This document shows, in pieces, positions 1 through 7,842 of a stretch of 17,665 nucleotides of DNA (position 1 is its first letter; each line of letters begins with the position of its first letter). The translations under genes and the position numbers were made by a program. The DNA is from Gemmatimonadota bacterium. Its GTDB lineage: Bacteria > Gemmatimonadota > Gemmatimonadetes > Gemmatimonadales > Gemmatimonadaceae. The notes under the pieces were generated by a model. That model saw only the letters and a program-made list of their open reading frames with translations, made no database searches and was not told the origin of the DNA. The stretch is taken from the NCBI GenBank assembly GCA_947475795.1, contig CANJOX010000020.1, positions 1 to 17,665 of the forward strand, written 5' to 3'.

Positions 1-753
1 CTGATCCTCCCCTGCCTCGGGCGCACGGAACGCGACCTGCAGCAGGGCGTCGCGCAGGTGGTCACCGTGGAAGACTCCATGGGGATCGTGCACGGGTCGC
101 ACGGGCACCTCGCGCCCGCCTCCGACCACCTGCGCAGCGAACCCGCCATCGTGGCCGGCATCGCGCAGGCCACGCTCGGCGTGGACTGGAGCGGGTACGT
201 GGCCGACTACGACACCATCCGCGACCGGATTGCACGCGTGATCCCGGGCTTCGAGCAGATGAACCGCCGCGTGCGCGAACCTGGTGGCTTCGCGCTGCCG
301 CACGCCGTGCGCGACCGCCGCGAGTTCGCCACCACCGACGGCAAGGCGCACTTCACGGTGCACCCGATCCCGCAGCTGGTGGTGCCGGCGGGACAGTTCG
401 TCATGATGACCATCCGCTCGCACGACCAATTCAACACCACGATCTACGGCCTCAATGACCGCTATCGCGGCATCAGCAACGGCCGTCGCGTCGTGCTGCT
501 GCACGCCGACGACATCGCCGCGCAGGGCTTCGCCGACGGTGACACGGTGGATCTGGTGAGCCACTTCCGTGGGGTGCAGCGGCGCGCCCAGAACTTCCGC
601 ATCGTCACGTACGCGATCCCGCGCGGCTGCGCGGCGACGTACTTCCCGGAAACGAACGTGCTGGTGCCCATCGACAGCGTGGCGGCCGGCAGCCGCACGC
701 CGACGTCGAAGTCGGTCATCATCTCGCTCGAGCGTGCGGCGGGGCATGCCTGA
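1..753 (+). CDS. FdhF/YdeP-family molybdopterin oxidoreductase, C-terminal part
   Basis: The reading frame is open from base 1, so the gene is cut by the window edge and 250 C-terminal residues remain; full-length family members are roughly 750 residues. The family (formate dehydrogenase H/YdeP-like) binds bis-molybdopterin guanine dinucleotide, usually in the cytoplasm, but the substrate of YdeP-type members is not well defined. Family-typical segments are 'HGSHGHLAPASDHLRSE' near residue 30 of the fragment, the molydopterin-dinucleotide binding stretch 'MMTIRSHDQFNTTIYGLNDR', and 'GCAATYFPETNVLVP' near the end. The iron-sulphur and active-site regions would lie upstream and cannot be seen. 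The stop codon overlaps the start of the MobA-like gene by 8 bases, so the cofactor-maturation enzyme is translationally coupled to a probable client enzyme. The family call is firm; the substrate is unknown. Confidence 0.88.
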   Translation: MILPCLGRTERDLQQGVAQVVTVEDSMGIVHGSHGHLAPASDHLRSEPAIVAGIAQATLGVDWSGYVADYDTIRDRIARVIPGFEQMNRRVREPGGFALPHAVRDRREFATTDGKAHFTVHPIPQLVVPAGQFVMMTIRSHDQFNTTIYGLNDRYRGISNGRRVVLLHADDIAAQGFADGDTVDLVSHFRGVQRRAQNFRIVTYAIPRGCAATYFPETNVLVPIDSVAAGSRTPTSKSVIISLERAAGHA

Positions 754-1387
754 GCCGCTGCGCGCTCCGCTGCGCGCTCCGCTGCGCGCTCCGCTACTCG
801 GTCCGCTACGCGGGCTGGTCCTCACCGGTGGCGCCAGCACGCGCATGGGGCAGGACAAGGCCACCCTCGTGTACGGGCACGCGCCGCAGTGGCGCGCCGT
901 GGCGGCGCTGCTGGCGCAGTGCGGTGCCGAGGTGTTCTGGTCGTGCACCGCGGCACAGGCGGCCGCGTGGCAGCTTGGGGATCGGGCGCTCTGCGACGTC
1001 GTGCCCGGACACGGTCCCGCCAGCGGCCTGCACGCCGCGTTCTCGCGTGCTCCCGAGGGCGCGTGGCTGGTGGTGGGGTGCGACTATCCGCACCTCGAGG
1101 CACTGGACCTACAGCGTTTGATCGACGCCCGTGCCCCCGCCGTCGAGGCGGTGACGTATCAGAACGACGTCACGGGGGAGATCGAGCCCATGCTGTCGCT
1201 CTGGGAGCCGGCCGCGCAGGCGCAGTTCCTGCACGCCTTTGCGGCGGGCGACGACAGTCCGCGCCGTGCGCTGCGCCGGTGCGCGCTCCGGGTGCTCACC
1301 CCACGGGCGCCGCACGTGCTGGTGAACCAGAACACGCCACGCACCCCGAACGCCCCCCGAATGTCCTCGTCGTCCGGAACGCTCTAA
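746..1387 (+). CDS. mobA: MobA-like molybdenum cofactor guanylyltransferase
   Basis: This 213-residue protein should attach GMP to molybdopterin to make the guanine dinucleotide cofactor used by DMSO-reductase-family enzymes. The nucleotide-binding loop 'LTGGASTRMGQDKATL' (residues about 26-41) matches the family pattern LAGGxSxRMGxDK. 'GPASGLHAAF', 'VVGCDYPHL' (metal-binding Asp) and the terminal 'VNQNTP' (family: NINTP) follow in the expected order. The ATG at 746 overlaps the previous stop (ATGCCTGA), with a G-rich stretch upstream as ribosome binding site. The first 22 residues are an odd run of LRAP repeats made by a 12-bp tandem repeat, and the conserved fold begins only after it. Neighbour and family agree; the nucleotide preference (GTP or CTP) cannot be read from sequence alone, so MocA is an alternative. 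Confidence 0.82.
   Translation: MPEPLRAPLRAPLRAPLLGPLRGLVLTGGASTRMGQDKATLVYGHAPQWRAVAALLAQCGAEVFWSCTAAQAAAWQLGDRALCDVVPGHGPASGLHAAFSRAPEGAWLVVGCDYPHLEALDLQRLIDARAPAVEAVTYQNDVTGEIEPMLSLWEPAAQAQFLHAFAAGDDSPRRALRRCALRVLTPRAPHVLVNQNTPRTPNAPRMSSSSGTL
758..805 (+). repeat. 12-bp tandem repeat at the start of the MobA-like gene
   Basis: The unit CTGCGCGCTCCG occurs three times exactly (758-769, 770-781, 782-793). A fourth, degenerate copy (CTACTCGGTCCG, 794-805) follows, and then a partial one. It encodes an LRAP-LRAP-LRAP-LLGP tract ahead of the nucleotide-binding loop. Because 12 is a multiple of three, changes in copy number keep the frame. Confidence 0.9.
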
Positions 1388-1397
1388 CATCCGGCGC

Positions 1398-2510
1398 ATG
1401 AGTCTCGCCCAGTACCACGTCGATCCCCACACCGGCTTCGTGCCGTCCGTCCCACCGCTGCGCCGGCTCCCCGAACCGTTCGCGGCGTGGGACGCGCTCG
1501 TGCCGGAACTCCCGGCGCGCATCCGGTCGCGGCGCCTGCGTGGCACCCTGCGCGCGATGCCGGTGCTCGACGCCAACACGCTGACCACCGACGCGGAACG
1601 CGAGCGCGGCATGCTGCTGCTCACGCACTTCGCGAACGCGCACGTGTGGGGCGGCGACACCCCGGAACTGTCGATTCCGCCGTCGGTGGCGGTGCCGCTC
1701 TGCGCGCTGGCCGCGCAGCTGCAGCGTCCGCCGATCGCGCACTACGCCACCACCACGCTCACCAACTGGCAGCTCATCGACCCGGCCGAACCGGTGTCGG
1801 TGGACAACGCCCGCACGCAGGTGCAATTCCTCGGCGGCGTGGACGAAGATTGGTTCTTCATCGCGTCCATGGGCGTGGAGCTCGCAGGCGCCCCGTTGCT
1901 GCCCGTTGTCGCAGCCGCCGCCCTGCAGTCACGGGAAGCGGGCGACGACGAACTGACCGCATCGCTGGCCACGTTTGCAGAGGGGATGGGCGCCGTGCAC
2001 GCGGCCCTCGAGGCGGTACGCCGCTGGTGCGACCCGGCCACGTACTATCTGCGCGTCCGGCCCTTCGTGACCGGCTGGCCGGCGCCCGGCGTGGTGTATG
2101 AGGGGGTGTCCGACGAACCGCGCCGGTACATCGGCGGTAGCGCCGGACAGAGCGCGCTCCTGCAACTGTTCGACGCCATGCTGGGCGTGTCGCATCCGGC
2201 GTCCCCCGCGGGCGCGTATCTGCGCTCGGTGCGCGACTACATGCCCACCGCGCACCGCGCCTTCGTGGAGCACATCGAGCGCGACGCGCGGGTGCACGCG
2301 CGGGCACAGCAGGGATCGCCCGCGCTCAAAACCGCGTACAACGACGCCGTGCAGCAGATCGTAGCGTTCCGCGAGGCGCACCTGCGGCTGGCCCACGACT
2401 ACATCGTGGCGCCGTCAGGGGCCGCACGCGACAACATGGGCACCGGCGGCACCGCCCTCGACACCTTTCTGCGCGGCGCGCAGCAGTCCACCGGTGCGGC
2501 GCGCGTATGA
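1398..2510 (+). CDS. Indoleamine 2,3-dioxygenase family protein (tryptophan to N-formylkynurenine)
   Basis: The 370-residue length is close to that of animal and fungal indoleamine 2,3-dioxygenases, heme enzymes that open the indole ring of L-tryptophan with O2. Family marks seen in order are 'HYATTTLTNW', 'FLGGVDEDWFF', 'GGSAGQSALLQLFDAMLGV', then 'YNDAVQQIVAFREAHLRLAH' and 'MGTGGTALDTFLRG'. His328 in 'FREAHLRLAHDYI' aligns by eye with the proximal heme ligand (His346 of human IDO1), and the Gly-Thr-Gly-Gly-Thr loop with the substrate-shielding loop. The gene begins 10 bases after the MobA-like stop. Its own stop overlaps the kynureninase start (ATGA), which strongly supports a tryptophan-degrading role. 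No formylkynurenine formamidase lies in the window. This is the IDO type, not the more usual bacterial KynA (TDO) type. Confidence 0.85.
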   Translation: MSLAQYHVDPHTGFVPSVPPLRRLPEPFAAWDALVPELPARIRSRRLRGTLRAMPVLDANTLTTDAERERGMLLLTHFANAHVWGGDTPELSIPPSVAVPLCALAAQLQRPPIAHYATTTLTNWQLIDPAEPVSVDNARTQVQFLGGVDEDWFFIASMGVELAGAPLLPVVAAAALQSREAGDDELTASLATFAEGMGAVHAALEAVRRWCDPATYYLRVRPFVTGWPAPGVVYEGVSDEPRRYIGGSAGQSALLQLFDAMLGVSHPASPAGAYLRSVRDYMPTAHRAFVEHIERDARVHARAQQGSPALKTAYNDAVQQIVAFREAHLRLAHDYIVAPSGAARDNMGTGGTALDTFLRGAQQSTGAARV

Positions 2511-3787
2511 CCACCCCACCGACCGTGTCCACCGGAGCGCACGTGACCGAACCACCCACCGCCGAGGCGATCGCGGCCCTCGACGCCGCCGATCCGCTGC
2601 GCGCCGTCCGCGACCGGTTCACGCTGCCCGAGGGCGTGATCTACCTCGACGGCAATTCGCTGGGCGCACTGCCCACCGCCACCGCCGCGCGCGTGGCCAC
2701 GGTGCTGCATGACGAATGGGGCACGGGGCTCATCCGCAGCTGGAACAGCGCCGACTGGATCGGGGCGCCACAGCGCGTCGGCGCGAAGATCGCGCAACTC
2801 GTTGGCGCCGCGCCGCACGAGGTCATCGCCGCCGACTCCACGTCGGTCAATCTGTACAAGCTCATCGTGGCCGCGCTCACCGCGCAGCCGTCGCGCACGG
2901 TGGTGCTGTCGGAGCCCGGCAACTTCCCCACCGATCTGTACATGATCGAGTCGGCGATGCAGGCCGTGGGCGGCGGGCATCGGCTGGTGCTCGCGCCGCG
3001 CGACGAGATCGCCGCGCGCATCGACGACGACACGGCGCTCGTGCTGCTCACCCATGTGCACTACAAGACCGCCGAGCTGCACGACATGGCGGCCCTCACG
3101 GCAGCGGCACATGCGCGCGGCGCGCTGATGTTGTGGGACCTCAGCCACAGCGTCGGTGCCGTCCCCCTCGACCTGCGCGGATGCGGCGCCGATCTGGCCG
3201 TGGGGTGCGGCTACAAGTTCCTCAACGGTGGGCCCGGTGCGCCCGCCTTTTTGTTCGTGGCCGAACGTCACCACGACACCCTTACGTCACCGCTGGGCGG
3301 GTGGATGGGGCACGCACGGCCGTTCGCGTTCGTGGATCACTACGAGCCGGCCCCGGGCGTCGCGCGCTTTCTGTGCGGCACGCCGCCCATCGTGGCGTTC
3401 GCGGCGCTCGAGAGCGGCGTGGATCTGCACCTCGAGATGGACATGCAGGTGATCGCGCAGAAGTCGCGCGCGCTGGCCGCCCTCTTCATCGATCTCGTGG
3501 CCGCGCACTGCGCGCCGTACGGCCTCACGCTCGTGGGCCCGCCGCGCGGCGCCCCGCGCGGCAGTCATGTGTCGTTCCGGCACCCCGAGGGCTACGCGAT
3601 CATGCAGGCACTCATCGCCCGCGGCGTCATCGGTGACTTCCGGGCCCCCGACATTCTCCGCTTCGGCCTCACGCCGCTGTACCTGCGCTACGCAGACATC
3701 GCGCAGGCCGTGTCCATTCTCGAAACGGTGCTGCGCACCGAGGCGTGGCGCGCCCCCGCGTATCAGGTGCGGCAGGCGGTCACGTAG
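2507..3787 (+). CDS. kynU: Kynureninase
   Basis: This 426-residue PLP-dependent fold-type I enzyme cleaves kynurenine to anthranilate and alanine in the cytoplasm. Seen in the protein are 'VIYLDGNSLGALP' (residues 44-56), 'WDLSHSVGAVPLDL' with Asp211 as the likely partner of the PLP ring nitrogen, and 'GCGYKFLNGGPGAPAF' with Lys237 as the Schiff-base lysine. The 'GGWMGHARPFAFVDHYEPAPG' region and 'FLCGTPPI' are also characteristic of KynU. The start ATG shares bases with the stop of the dioxygenase gene (ATGA), so the two are almost certainly translated together. The length equals that of typical bacterial KynU. The gene ends 15 bases before the convergent TPR gene, and no clear terminator is visible between them. 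Confidence 0.95.
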   Translation: MTTPPTVSTGAHVTEPPTAEAIAALDAADPLRAVRDRFTLPEGVIYLDGNSLGALPTATAARVATVLHDEWGTGLIRSWNSADWIGAPQRVGAKIAQLVGAAPHEVIAADSTSVNLYKLIVAALTAQPSRTVVLSEPGNFPTDLYMIESAMQAVGGGHRLVLAPRDEIAARIDDDTALVLLTHVHYKTAELHDMAALTAAAHARGALMLWDLSHSVGAVPLDLRGCGADLAVGCGYKFLNGGPGAPAFLFVAERHHDTLTSPLGGWMGHARPFAFVDHYEPAPGVARFLCGTPPIVAFAALESGVDLHLEMDMQVIAQKSRALAALFIDLVAAHCAPYGLTLVGPPRGAPRGSHVSFRHPEGYAIMQALIARGVIGDFRAPDILRFGLTPLYLRYADIAQAVSILETVLRTEAWRAPAYQVRQAVT

Positions 3788-3802
3788 CGTACCCGGGCGG
3801 TG

Positions 3803-5464
3803 CTAGAAGCGTGAGGCCGTCAGCGTCACGTCGGCCTCTTTCCACACCGTCGCCAGCTGCGCGCGCACGGCGCGCGCGGCCGGCATCTTCCCCTGCGCGT
3901 CCAGGCTGGCCGCCAGACCGAACAGCGACCAGCCGTTGGCCGGAAACTTCGCCAAGTCGGCGCGGTACACCCGCTCGGCCTCGGCAGCCTGTCCGGCGCT
4001 CAGCAACGCGGCCCCGAGCGAATGGCGCATCGGGTAGTACCAGGTGGGCGGCTCGTTGTACACCAGCGCGTCTTCGAGGGCGACGGCGGCGCGGAAGAAC
4101 GTCACCGCCTGCGCCGTCTGGCCACCACGACGCGCGATTTCCCCCTGCAGCGCGGCCACGGCAATCTGCAGCGCCACGCCGTTGTCGTTTTTCGGAAACG
4201 CGGCGGCCCCAGTGCGCAGCTGCGCGAGATCACCGCGTGCGGCCGTCGCGTCACCCAGCGCGGCATGCGCCACCCCGCGTGCGTACCACGTCATCGCGCG
4301 CATGAACGGCAGCGAGTCGCCCGGCACCGGTTCGGCCAGCACGGCGCGCCACTTCCCGAACGTCACCAGCGTCAACGGCACGATCGGCGTCACCGACTCC
4401 ACCCACGGCACCGTCCGCACAGCGTCGGCGGAGAGCCGCGCGGCGGTCTCGCGCGCGGCGGTGATCGCCGTGGCGCTGCGCCCCACCATCGTCGCGGCGA
4501 AGGCGAGAAAGTGATAGTTGTGCGGATAGTAGCCGTTGGCGTAGATGCCGCGGCGCGCGACACCGGGTCCTTCGAACAGCTCCCCGTCCACGTGCGCCGC
4601 ATGCGCGTTGATGCGGATGGCATCGGCCCAGCGCCCCGTGCGGATGTACACGTGACCGGGCATGTGCACGATGTGCCCGGCGCCTGGCATCAGCGCCGCC
4701 AGCCGTTCGGCGCACGCGAGCGCCCGCTCGGCGTGCATCGCCTCTACGGCGTGGATATACAGGTGACACCCGCCGGGATGTTTCGGATTGCGCGCCAGCA
4801 CGCCCTCGAGGCGCGACAACAACAGCGTGGTCCCCGCGCGCGGCCGGCCGTTCGGCTCCCAGTAATTCCACGGCGCGAGGTTCATCAGCGCGTCGGCGTG
4901 CAACACCTGCATCTCGTCATCGCGTGGTGTGCGCGCCGCGAGTGCGCCGATGCGCTGCGCCCACGCGGAGTCCAGCGCGGCGCGGTCCGCCTTCGGCACG
5001 GCGGCATAGCGCACCGCCAGCGCCTCGATCAGCGCCCGTTCCCCCGCCGACACACCGGCCGCCGCCCGACGGGCGCGCGTAATCGCGCGAAACGCCTGCA
5101 CGCCGGCGGCCGAATCCATGGCGGCGTTGATGTTCGGACCCAACGCATAGGCGGTGCCCCACGCGCACATCGCACAGCTGGGGTCGATCTGTTCGGCGGC
5201 CTCGAAGGCGCGAATGGCCTCGTGGTGGTTGAACCCCCACAGCAACCGCAGCCCCTGATCGAAGTACTGCTGCGCCAGCGGCACGCGCACCGTGATGGTG
5301 TAGTGATGCGCCCCCAGATTGGTGTACAGCGCCGGCCGTGCACCCGGCGCGGACGGTGCCGCCGGTGTCACGTGATGGGGCTGCGCCGCGAGTGGCGGCG
5401 CGAGCGCGGGCGCGAGGGTACACAGCATGGCCAGCACGAGCAGAAACCGCGGGCGCGAAATCAT
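3803..5464 (-). CDS. Secreted tetratricopeptide-repeat protein of an uncharacterised family
   Basis: The 553-residue product starts at an ATG preceded by GGAG about 9 bases upstream and opens with a signal peptide (MISRPRFLLVLAMLCTLAPA, then a Pro/Ala region ending LAAQ). TPR-like helices are seen at 'YFDQGLRLLWGFNHHEAIRA' (67-86), at 'HIVHMPGHVYIRTGRWADAI' (264-283), and again near the C terminus ('LSAGQAAEAERVYRADLAKF'). Odd conserved-looking residues are a CxxC pair at 97-100 in 'DPSCAMCAWG' and a His-rich segment 'HPGGCHLYIHAVE' (229-241). These occur in a common but functionally undefined family of bacterial TPR proteins, and their spacing could suit metal binding, which is my inference. 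It lies 64 bases behind the prodomain-like gene on the same strand, so it probably belongs to the M35 transcription unit. Confidence 0.8.
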   Translation of the reverse strand: MISRPRFLLVLAMLCTLAPALAPPLAAQPHHVTPAAPSAPGARPALYTNLGAHHYTITVRVPLAQQYFDQGLRLLWGFNHHEAIRAFEAAEQIDPSCAMCAWGTAYALGPNINAAMDSAAGVQAFRAITRARRAAAGVSAGERALIEALAVRYAAVPKADRAALDSAWAQRIGALAARTPRDDEMQVLHADALMNLAPWNYWEPNGRPRAGTTLLLSRLEGVLARNPKHPGGCHLYIHAVEAMHAERALACAERLAALMPGAGHIVHMPGHVYIRTGRWADAIRINAHAAHVDGELFEGPGVARRGIYANGYYPHNYHFLAFAATMVGRSATAITAARETAARLSADAVRTVPWVESVTPIVPLTLVTFGKWRAVLAEPVPGDSLPFMRAMTWYARGVAHAALGDATAARGDLAQLRTGAAAFPKNDNGVALQIAVAALQGEIARRGGQTAQAVTFFRAAVALEDALVYNEPPTWYYPMRHSLGAALLSAGQAAEAERVYRADLAKFPANGWSLFGLAASLDAQGKMPAARAVRAQLATVWKEADVTLTASRF

Positions 5465-5528
5465 GGGTCGACACTCCGGAGCGGGATGGCCGTGCACGGC
5501 CGACAACGCCACCAACGCGACCCGGCGG

Positions 5529-6119
5529 TCACCGGACGGCAGGGGACGGGGCAATCACGAAGGTCACGGGGCCGCACACCGGCGACTGCGGCTGATGGGC
5601 GACGCGCGGGCGCGGCACGCGCGACGGCGCGGCGGCGACATCGTGCAACACGAGGCGCGGTGTCACCGTGTAGCGCCCGGCCACGGTCAGGTCGAACACC
5701 TCGGTGAGATCGAGGCGGGCCGTCCGTGACTGCTGCGGCGCGAGGCGCAGGTATTCGTCGGCCGTGGGATCACCACGCTTGACCGATGCGCCGCCGTACG
5801 GCACGGGCTGGCCGTCGCGCTGCACCTCGATGAACGGCTGCAGCCACGCCTCTTCGAACGGGGTGCCCCACGTGAGCACCGACACCGCCACCGGACCGGG
5901 ATTGCGCAGCCGCAGCGTGAGCGCCACCGGCTGCCCGGGGGGCGCCGCCGGCGTCACGCGCCACGTGCACGTGAGAGCCGGCGGGGGAGAGACCACCAAG
6001 GACGACCCCGGCGCCGCACCGGCCGGCGCGCTCATCAGCAGCGCGGCGAGCCACCGTCCGGACCGCCACCGGCGACCGGCATTACGGCAGAACCGGAGTG
6101 TTCTCCGCGAAGTATTCAT
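5529..6119 (-). CDS. Small secreted protein resembling the N-terminal domain of the adjacent M35 peptidase
   Basis: This is a 196-residue protein with a basic N terminus followed by 'WLAALLMSAPAGAAPG', a plausible signal peptide. The body looks like a beta-sandwich: 'RNPGPVAVSVLTW', 'VQRDGQPVPYGGASVKRG' and 'FDLTVAGRYTV'. The same order of motifs is found in the N-terminal half of the upstream-encoded M35 peptidase ('VLRDGQPVTYAGPHIKRG', 'YDLSRDGRYTV'). It contains no HExxH motif, so it is not itself a peptidase. The start overlaps the last 38 bases of the peptidase gene in another frame, which implies coupled translation. By analogy with propeptides it could bind or restrain the peptidase, or be a partial gene duplicate; that is inference. 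The start has only a weak ribosome binding site, and other starts further in would destroy the signal peptide. Confidence 0.7.
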   Translation of the reverse strand: MNTSRRTLRFCRNAGRRWRSGRWLAALLMSAPAGAAPGSSLVVSPPPALTCTWRVTPAAPPGQPVALTLRLRNPGPVAVSVLTWGTPFEEAWLQPFIEVQRDGQPVPYGGASVKRGDPTADEYLRLAPQQSRTARLDLTEVFDLTVAGRYTVTPRLVLHDVAAAPSRVPRPRVAHQPQSPVCGPVTFVIAPSPAVR

Positions 6120-7194
6120 GACTGTCCGCGTTGTCGATGGCCTTCAGCGGATTGCTGATGGCGAGACTCGCCGCCCCCGACTGGCCATACACCCAGTCGT
6201 CCGTCCCCGCCACCACCGTGAAGTGGCTCATCTCGTGGATCAGCGTGCCGGCACGCGAGTCGGTACCCGTGAGCGCGGCTTTCCAGAACGCCTGGCACAC
6301 AAAGATCTTGTACGGCTGGCTCGGGTACACGTACGCGAAGTAGGTCTTCTTGCAGCTGCAGTCCACCGTGATCGGCTTGGTGGCGAAGGCGTCGTCGATG
6401 GCGGTGAAGTTGGCCTTCACGGTGTTGACATTCGACGTGGTCACGGCGCCGAACCACTTGGTGTACCGGCTGCCGAGGGTGTTGGCCACCATGTACGCCT
6501 TGGCCTGTGCCGCGTAGGTCGCGGCCGCCGTCACCGCCGTGGCCACCTGCGTCTGTTGGGTGGCGGTGCACTTGCTGTAGGTGAGCAGGCCGGCCAGCGC
6601 CGACACGGTGGCGGCGCTGTTCGGCCCCACCAGCGTGGACGGACCCGACGCGCTGAGCGAAGCCGAGCGTCCGGCCAGCTGGAACGACTCACGCGACGAC
6701 CGGAGCGTCCGCTGCGCATCCGTGGTGCCACGGCTCACGAACTCCACGGTGTAGCGCCCGTCCCGCGACAGGTCGTAGGCGCGCGACAGTTCGATGTCGT
6801 ACGTGAGCGTGGCGCCCGGCGCGATGCTCACGATCTCCACGAGGCGCACCGCGCCGCGCTTGATGTGCGGCCCGGCGTAGGTCACCGGCTGGCCATCGCG
6901 CAGCACCACGAACTGGGCCAACTCCAGATCTTCCGACGGCAGCTGCCAGTCGGGCACCTGCACCAGCTCCGCCGACCGGTTGGTCACCGCCACGCGCGCC
7001 ATGACTGGCCCGTCGCCACGGGTGTCCGGCGACAACGCCACGCTCACGTCGAGCGAGCTGCGCGCCGCCGTTGATGCCACCGGCGCGCCGTCGAGCGGCG
7101 CCTCGGTCACCGCGGGACCATCGGGGCTGCACCCGAGCGAGAGCAGCAGGGCCATGGCGGCCGCGGGAAGAGCCTTGCGACGGGCGAAGGACAC
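6082..7194 (-). CDS. M35 (deuterolysin/aspzincin-like) metallopeptidase, exported
   Basis: The 370-residue protein starts at GTG, with GGAG seven to eight bases upstream. The N terminus is a signal peptide ending 'LLLSLGC' with Cys22, possibly a lipoprotein attachment site although the box is not canonical. Residues about 45-165 form a beta-rich domain. The C-terminal catalytic domain has the zinc site 'HEMSH' at 320-324 and 'GTDDWVYG' at 330-337, the aspzincin signature (HExxH plus GTxDxxYG), then 'NADSHEYFAEN' near the end, as in peptidyl-Lys and related M35 enzymes. Cysteines in 'DCSCKKTYF' and 'IFVCQAF' may form disulphides. The role is probably extracellular proteolysis. It is the first gene after a recognisable promoter and is followed by an overlapping gene for a stand-alone copy of its N-terminal domain. 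Confidence 0.88.
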   Translation of the reverse strand: MSFARRKALPAAAMALLLSLGCSPDGPAVTEAPLDGAPVASTAARSSLDVSVALSPDTRGDGPVMARVAVTNRSAELVQVPDWQLPSEDLELAQFVVLRDGQPVTYAGPHIKRGAVRLVEIVSIAPGATLTYDIELSRAYDLSRDGRYTVEFVSRGTTDAQRTLRSSRESFQLAGRSASLSASGPSTLVGPNSAATVSALAGLLTYSKCTATQQTQVATAVTAAATYAAQAKAYMVANTLGSRYTKWFGAVTTSNVNTVKANFTAIDDAFATKPITVDCSCKKTYFAYVYPSQPYKIFVCQAFWKAALTGTDSRAGTLIHEMSHFTVVAGTDDWVYGQSGAASLAISNPLKAIDNADSHEYFAENTPVLP

Positions 7195-7254
7195 GGGAAC
7201 ACTCCAGTCGGTGGAAAACAGGACGGCCGCTTCGCCGTCAGCGTCGATGCGGAT

Positions 7255-7282
7255 AGTCTAGCATTTCCACGCCGAAGGGCAA
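7255..7282 (-). promoter_or_regulatory. Sigma70-like promoter of the M35 peptidase gene
   Basis: Read on the minus strand, TTGCCC (7282-7277) is followed after 16 bases by TAGACT (7260-7255). That leaves an untranslated leader of roughly 50 bases before the GTG at 7194. The hexamers are near the general -35 and -10 consensus. It is the best promoter-like match in this gap of 121 bases. Confidence 0.5.
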
Positions 7283-7315
7283 CGCGACGAGCGGCGGTGG
7301 CGCGCCCCGCCGCGC

Positions 7316-7765
7316 TTACGCGGGGCGGTACGCCGCCCGGTTGCGCCCTTCCCAGTTCCGGATGTCGTCCAGCGCCGACCGGTTCGCGGGCGCGTACCGG
7401 CGGCGCAACGCGGGCGCGGTGGTGTCCACCGCCGACGCGGCGACGACCGACGCCACCGGGATGCGCCAGTGCTGCCAGCAGGAGAAATAGGTCTCGCCTT
7501 CGCCCCACGCGCCCGGCGCGCCGACCCGGTGGGCGGCCTCCAACGGCTGGTTGCCGACGGCGCTCTTGGGGAACAGCGGTACCGCCGTACACAGCCCCGA
7601 CGGCGCATCCACGTGCAGCACGAGAAAGTCGTGCTCGCCCACCACCGCGCGGTCACCGGCGGGGCCGAGCACGGCATTCGTGAGGGCGCCGCCGCGCGCG
7701 CGCAGGACGGCGGTGTCGAGCGTCACCACCAAGCCGGCCGATACGTCTTCCTGAATCACTGGCAT
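7316..7765 (-). CDS. Hypothetical protein, 149 residues
   Basis: I do not recognise the family. The ATG start is supported by AGGTG about six bases upstream. The protein has no signal peptide or membrane segment and is therefore probably cytoplasmic. It begins with beta-type alternation ('GLVVTLDTAVLRARGG', 'HDFLVLHVDAPSGLCTAVPLF'), continues through 'GAWGEGETYFSCWQHWRI' and ends in a basic helix ('DIRNWEGRNRAAYRPA'). The first part could be a small barrel, but no catalytic motif is evident. It follows the spermidine-synthase-like gene by 77 bases on the same strand, so the two may be co-transcribed. Codon use matches its neighbours, which supports a real gene. Confidence 0.65.
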   Translation of the reverse strand: MPVIQEDVSAGLVVTLDTAVLRARGGALTNAVLGPAGDRAVVGEHDFLVLHVDAPSGLCTAVPLFPKSAVGNQPLEAAHRVGAPGAWGEGETYFSCWQHWRIPVASVVAASAVDTTAPALRRRYAPANRSALDDIRNWEGRNRAAYRPA

Positions 7766-7842
7766 CACAAGCACCTGCGGTCGCGGCACGGGGAATGGTG
7801 GCGGAGCCGACACCCGACCGGTGCCGTCCCGCCTCCTGCAAC

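Noticed and set aside
569..745. Longer N terminus of the MobA-like protein in the open frame upstream of 746
   Set aside because: It would lie entirely inside the well-supported oxidoreductase gene and encode an Arg/Ser-rich shadow sequence; the ATG at 746 gives the expected overlap and length.
5465..5554. Extension of the TPR protein to an upstream ATG at 5554
   Set aside because: It would bury the signal peptide, overlap the prodomain-like gene, and ignore the GGAG ribosome binding site before 5464.
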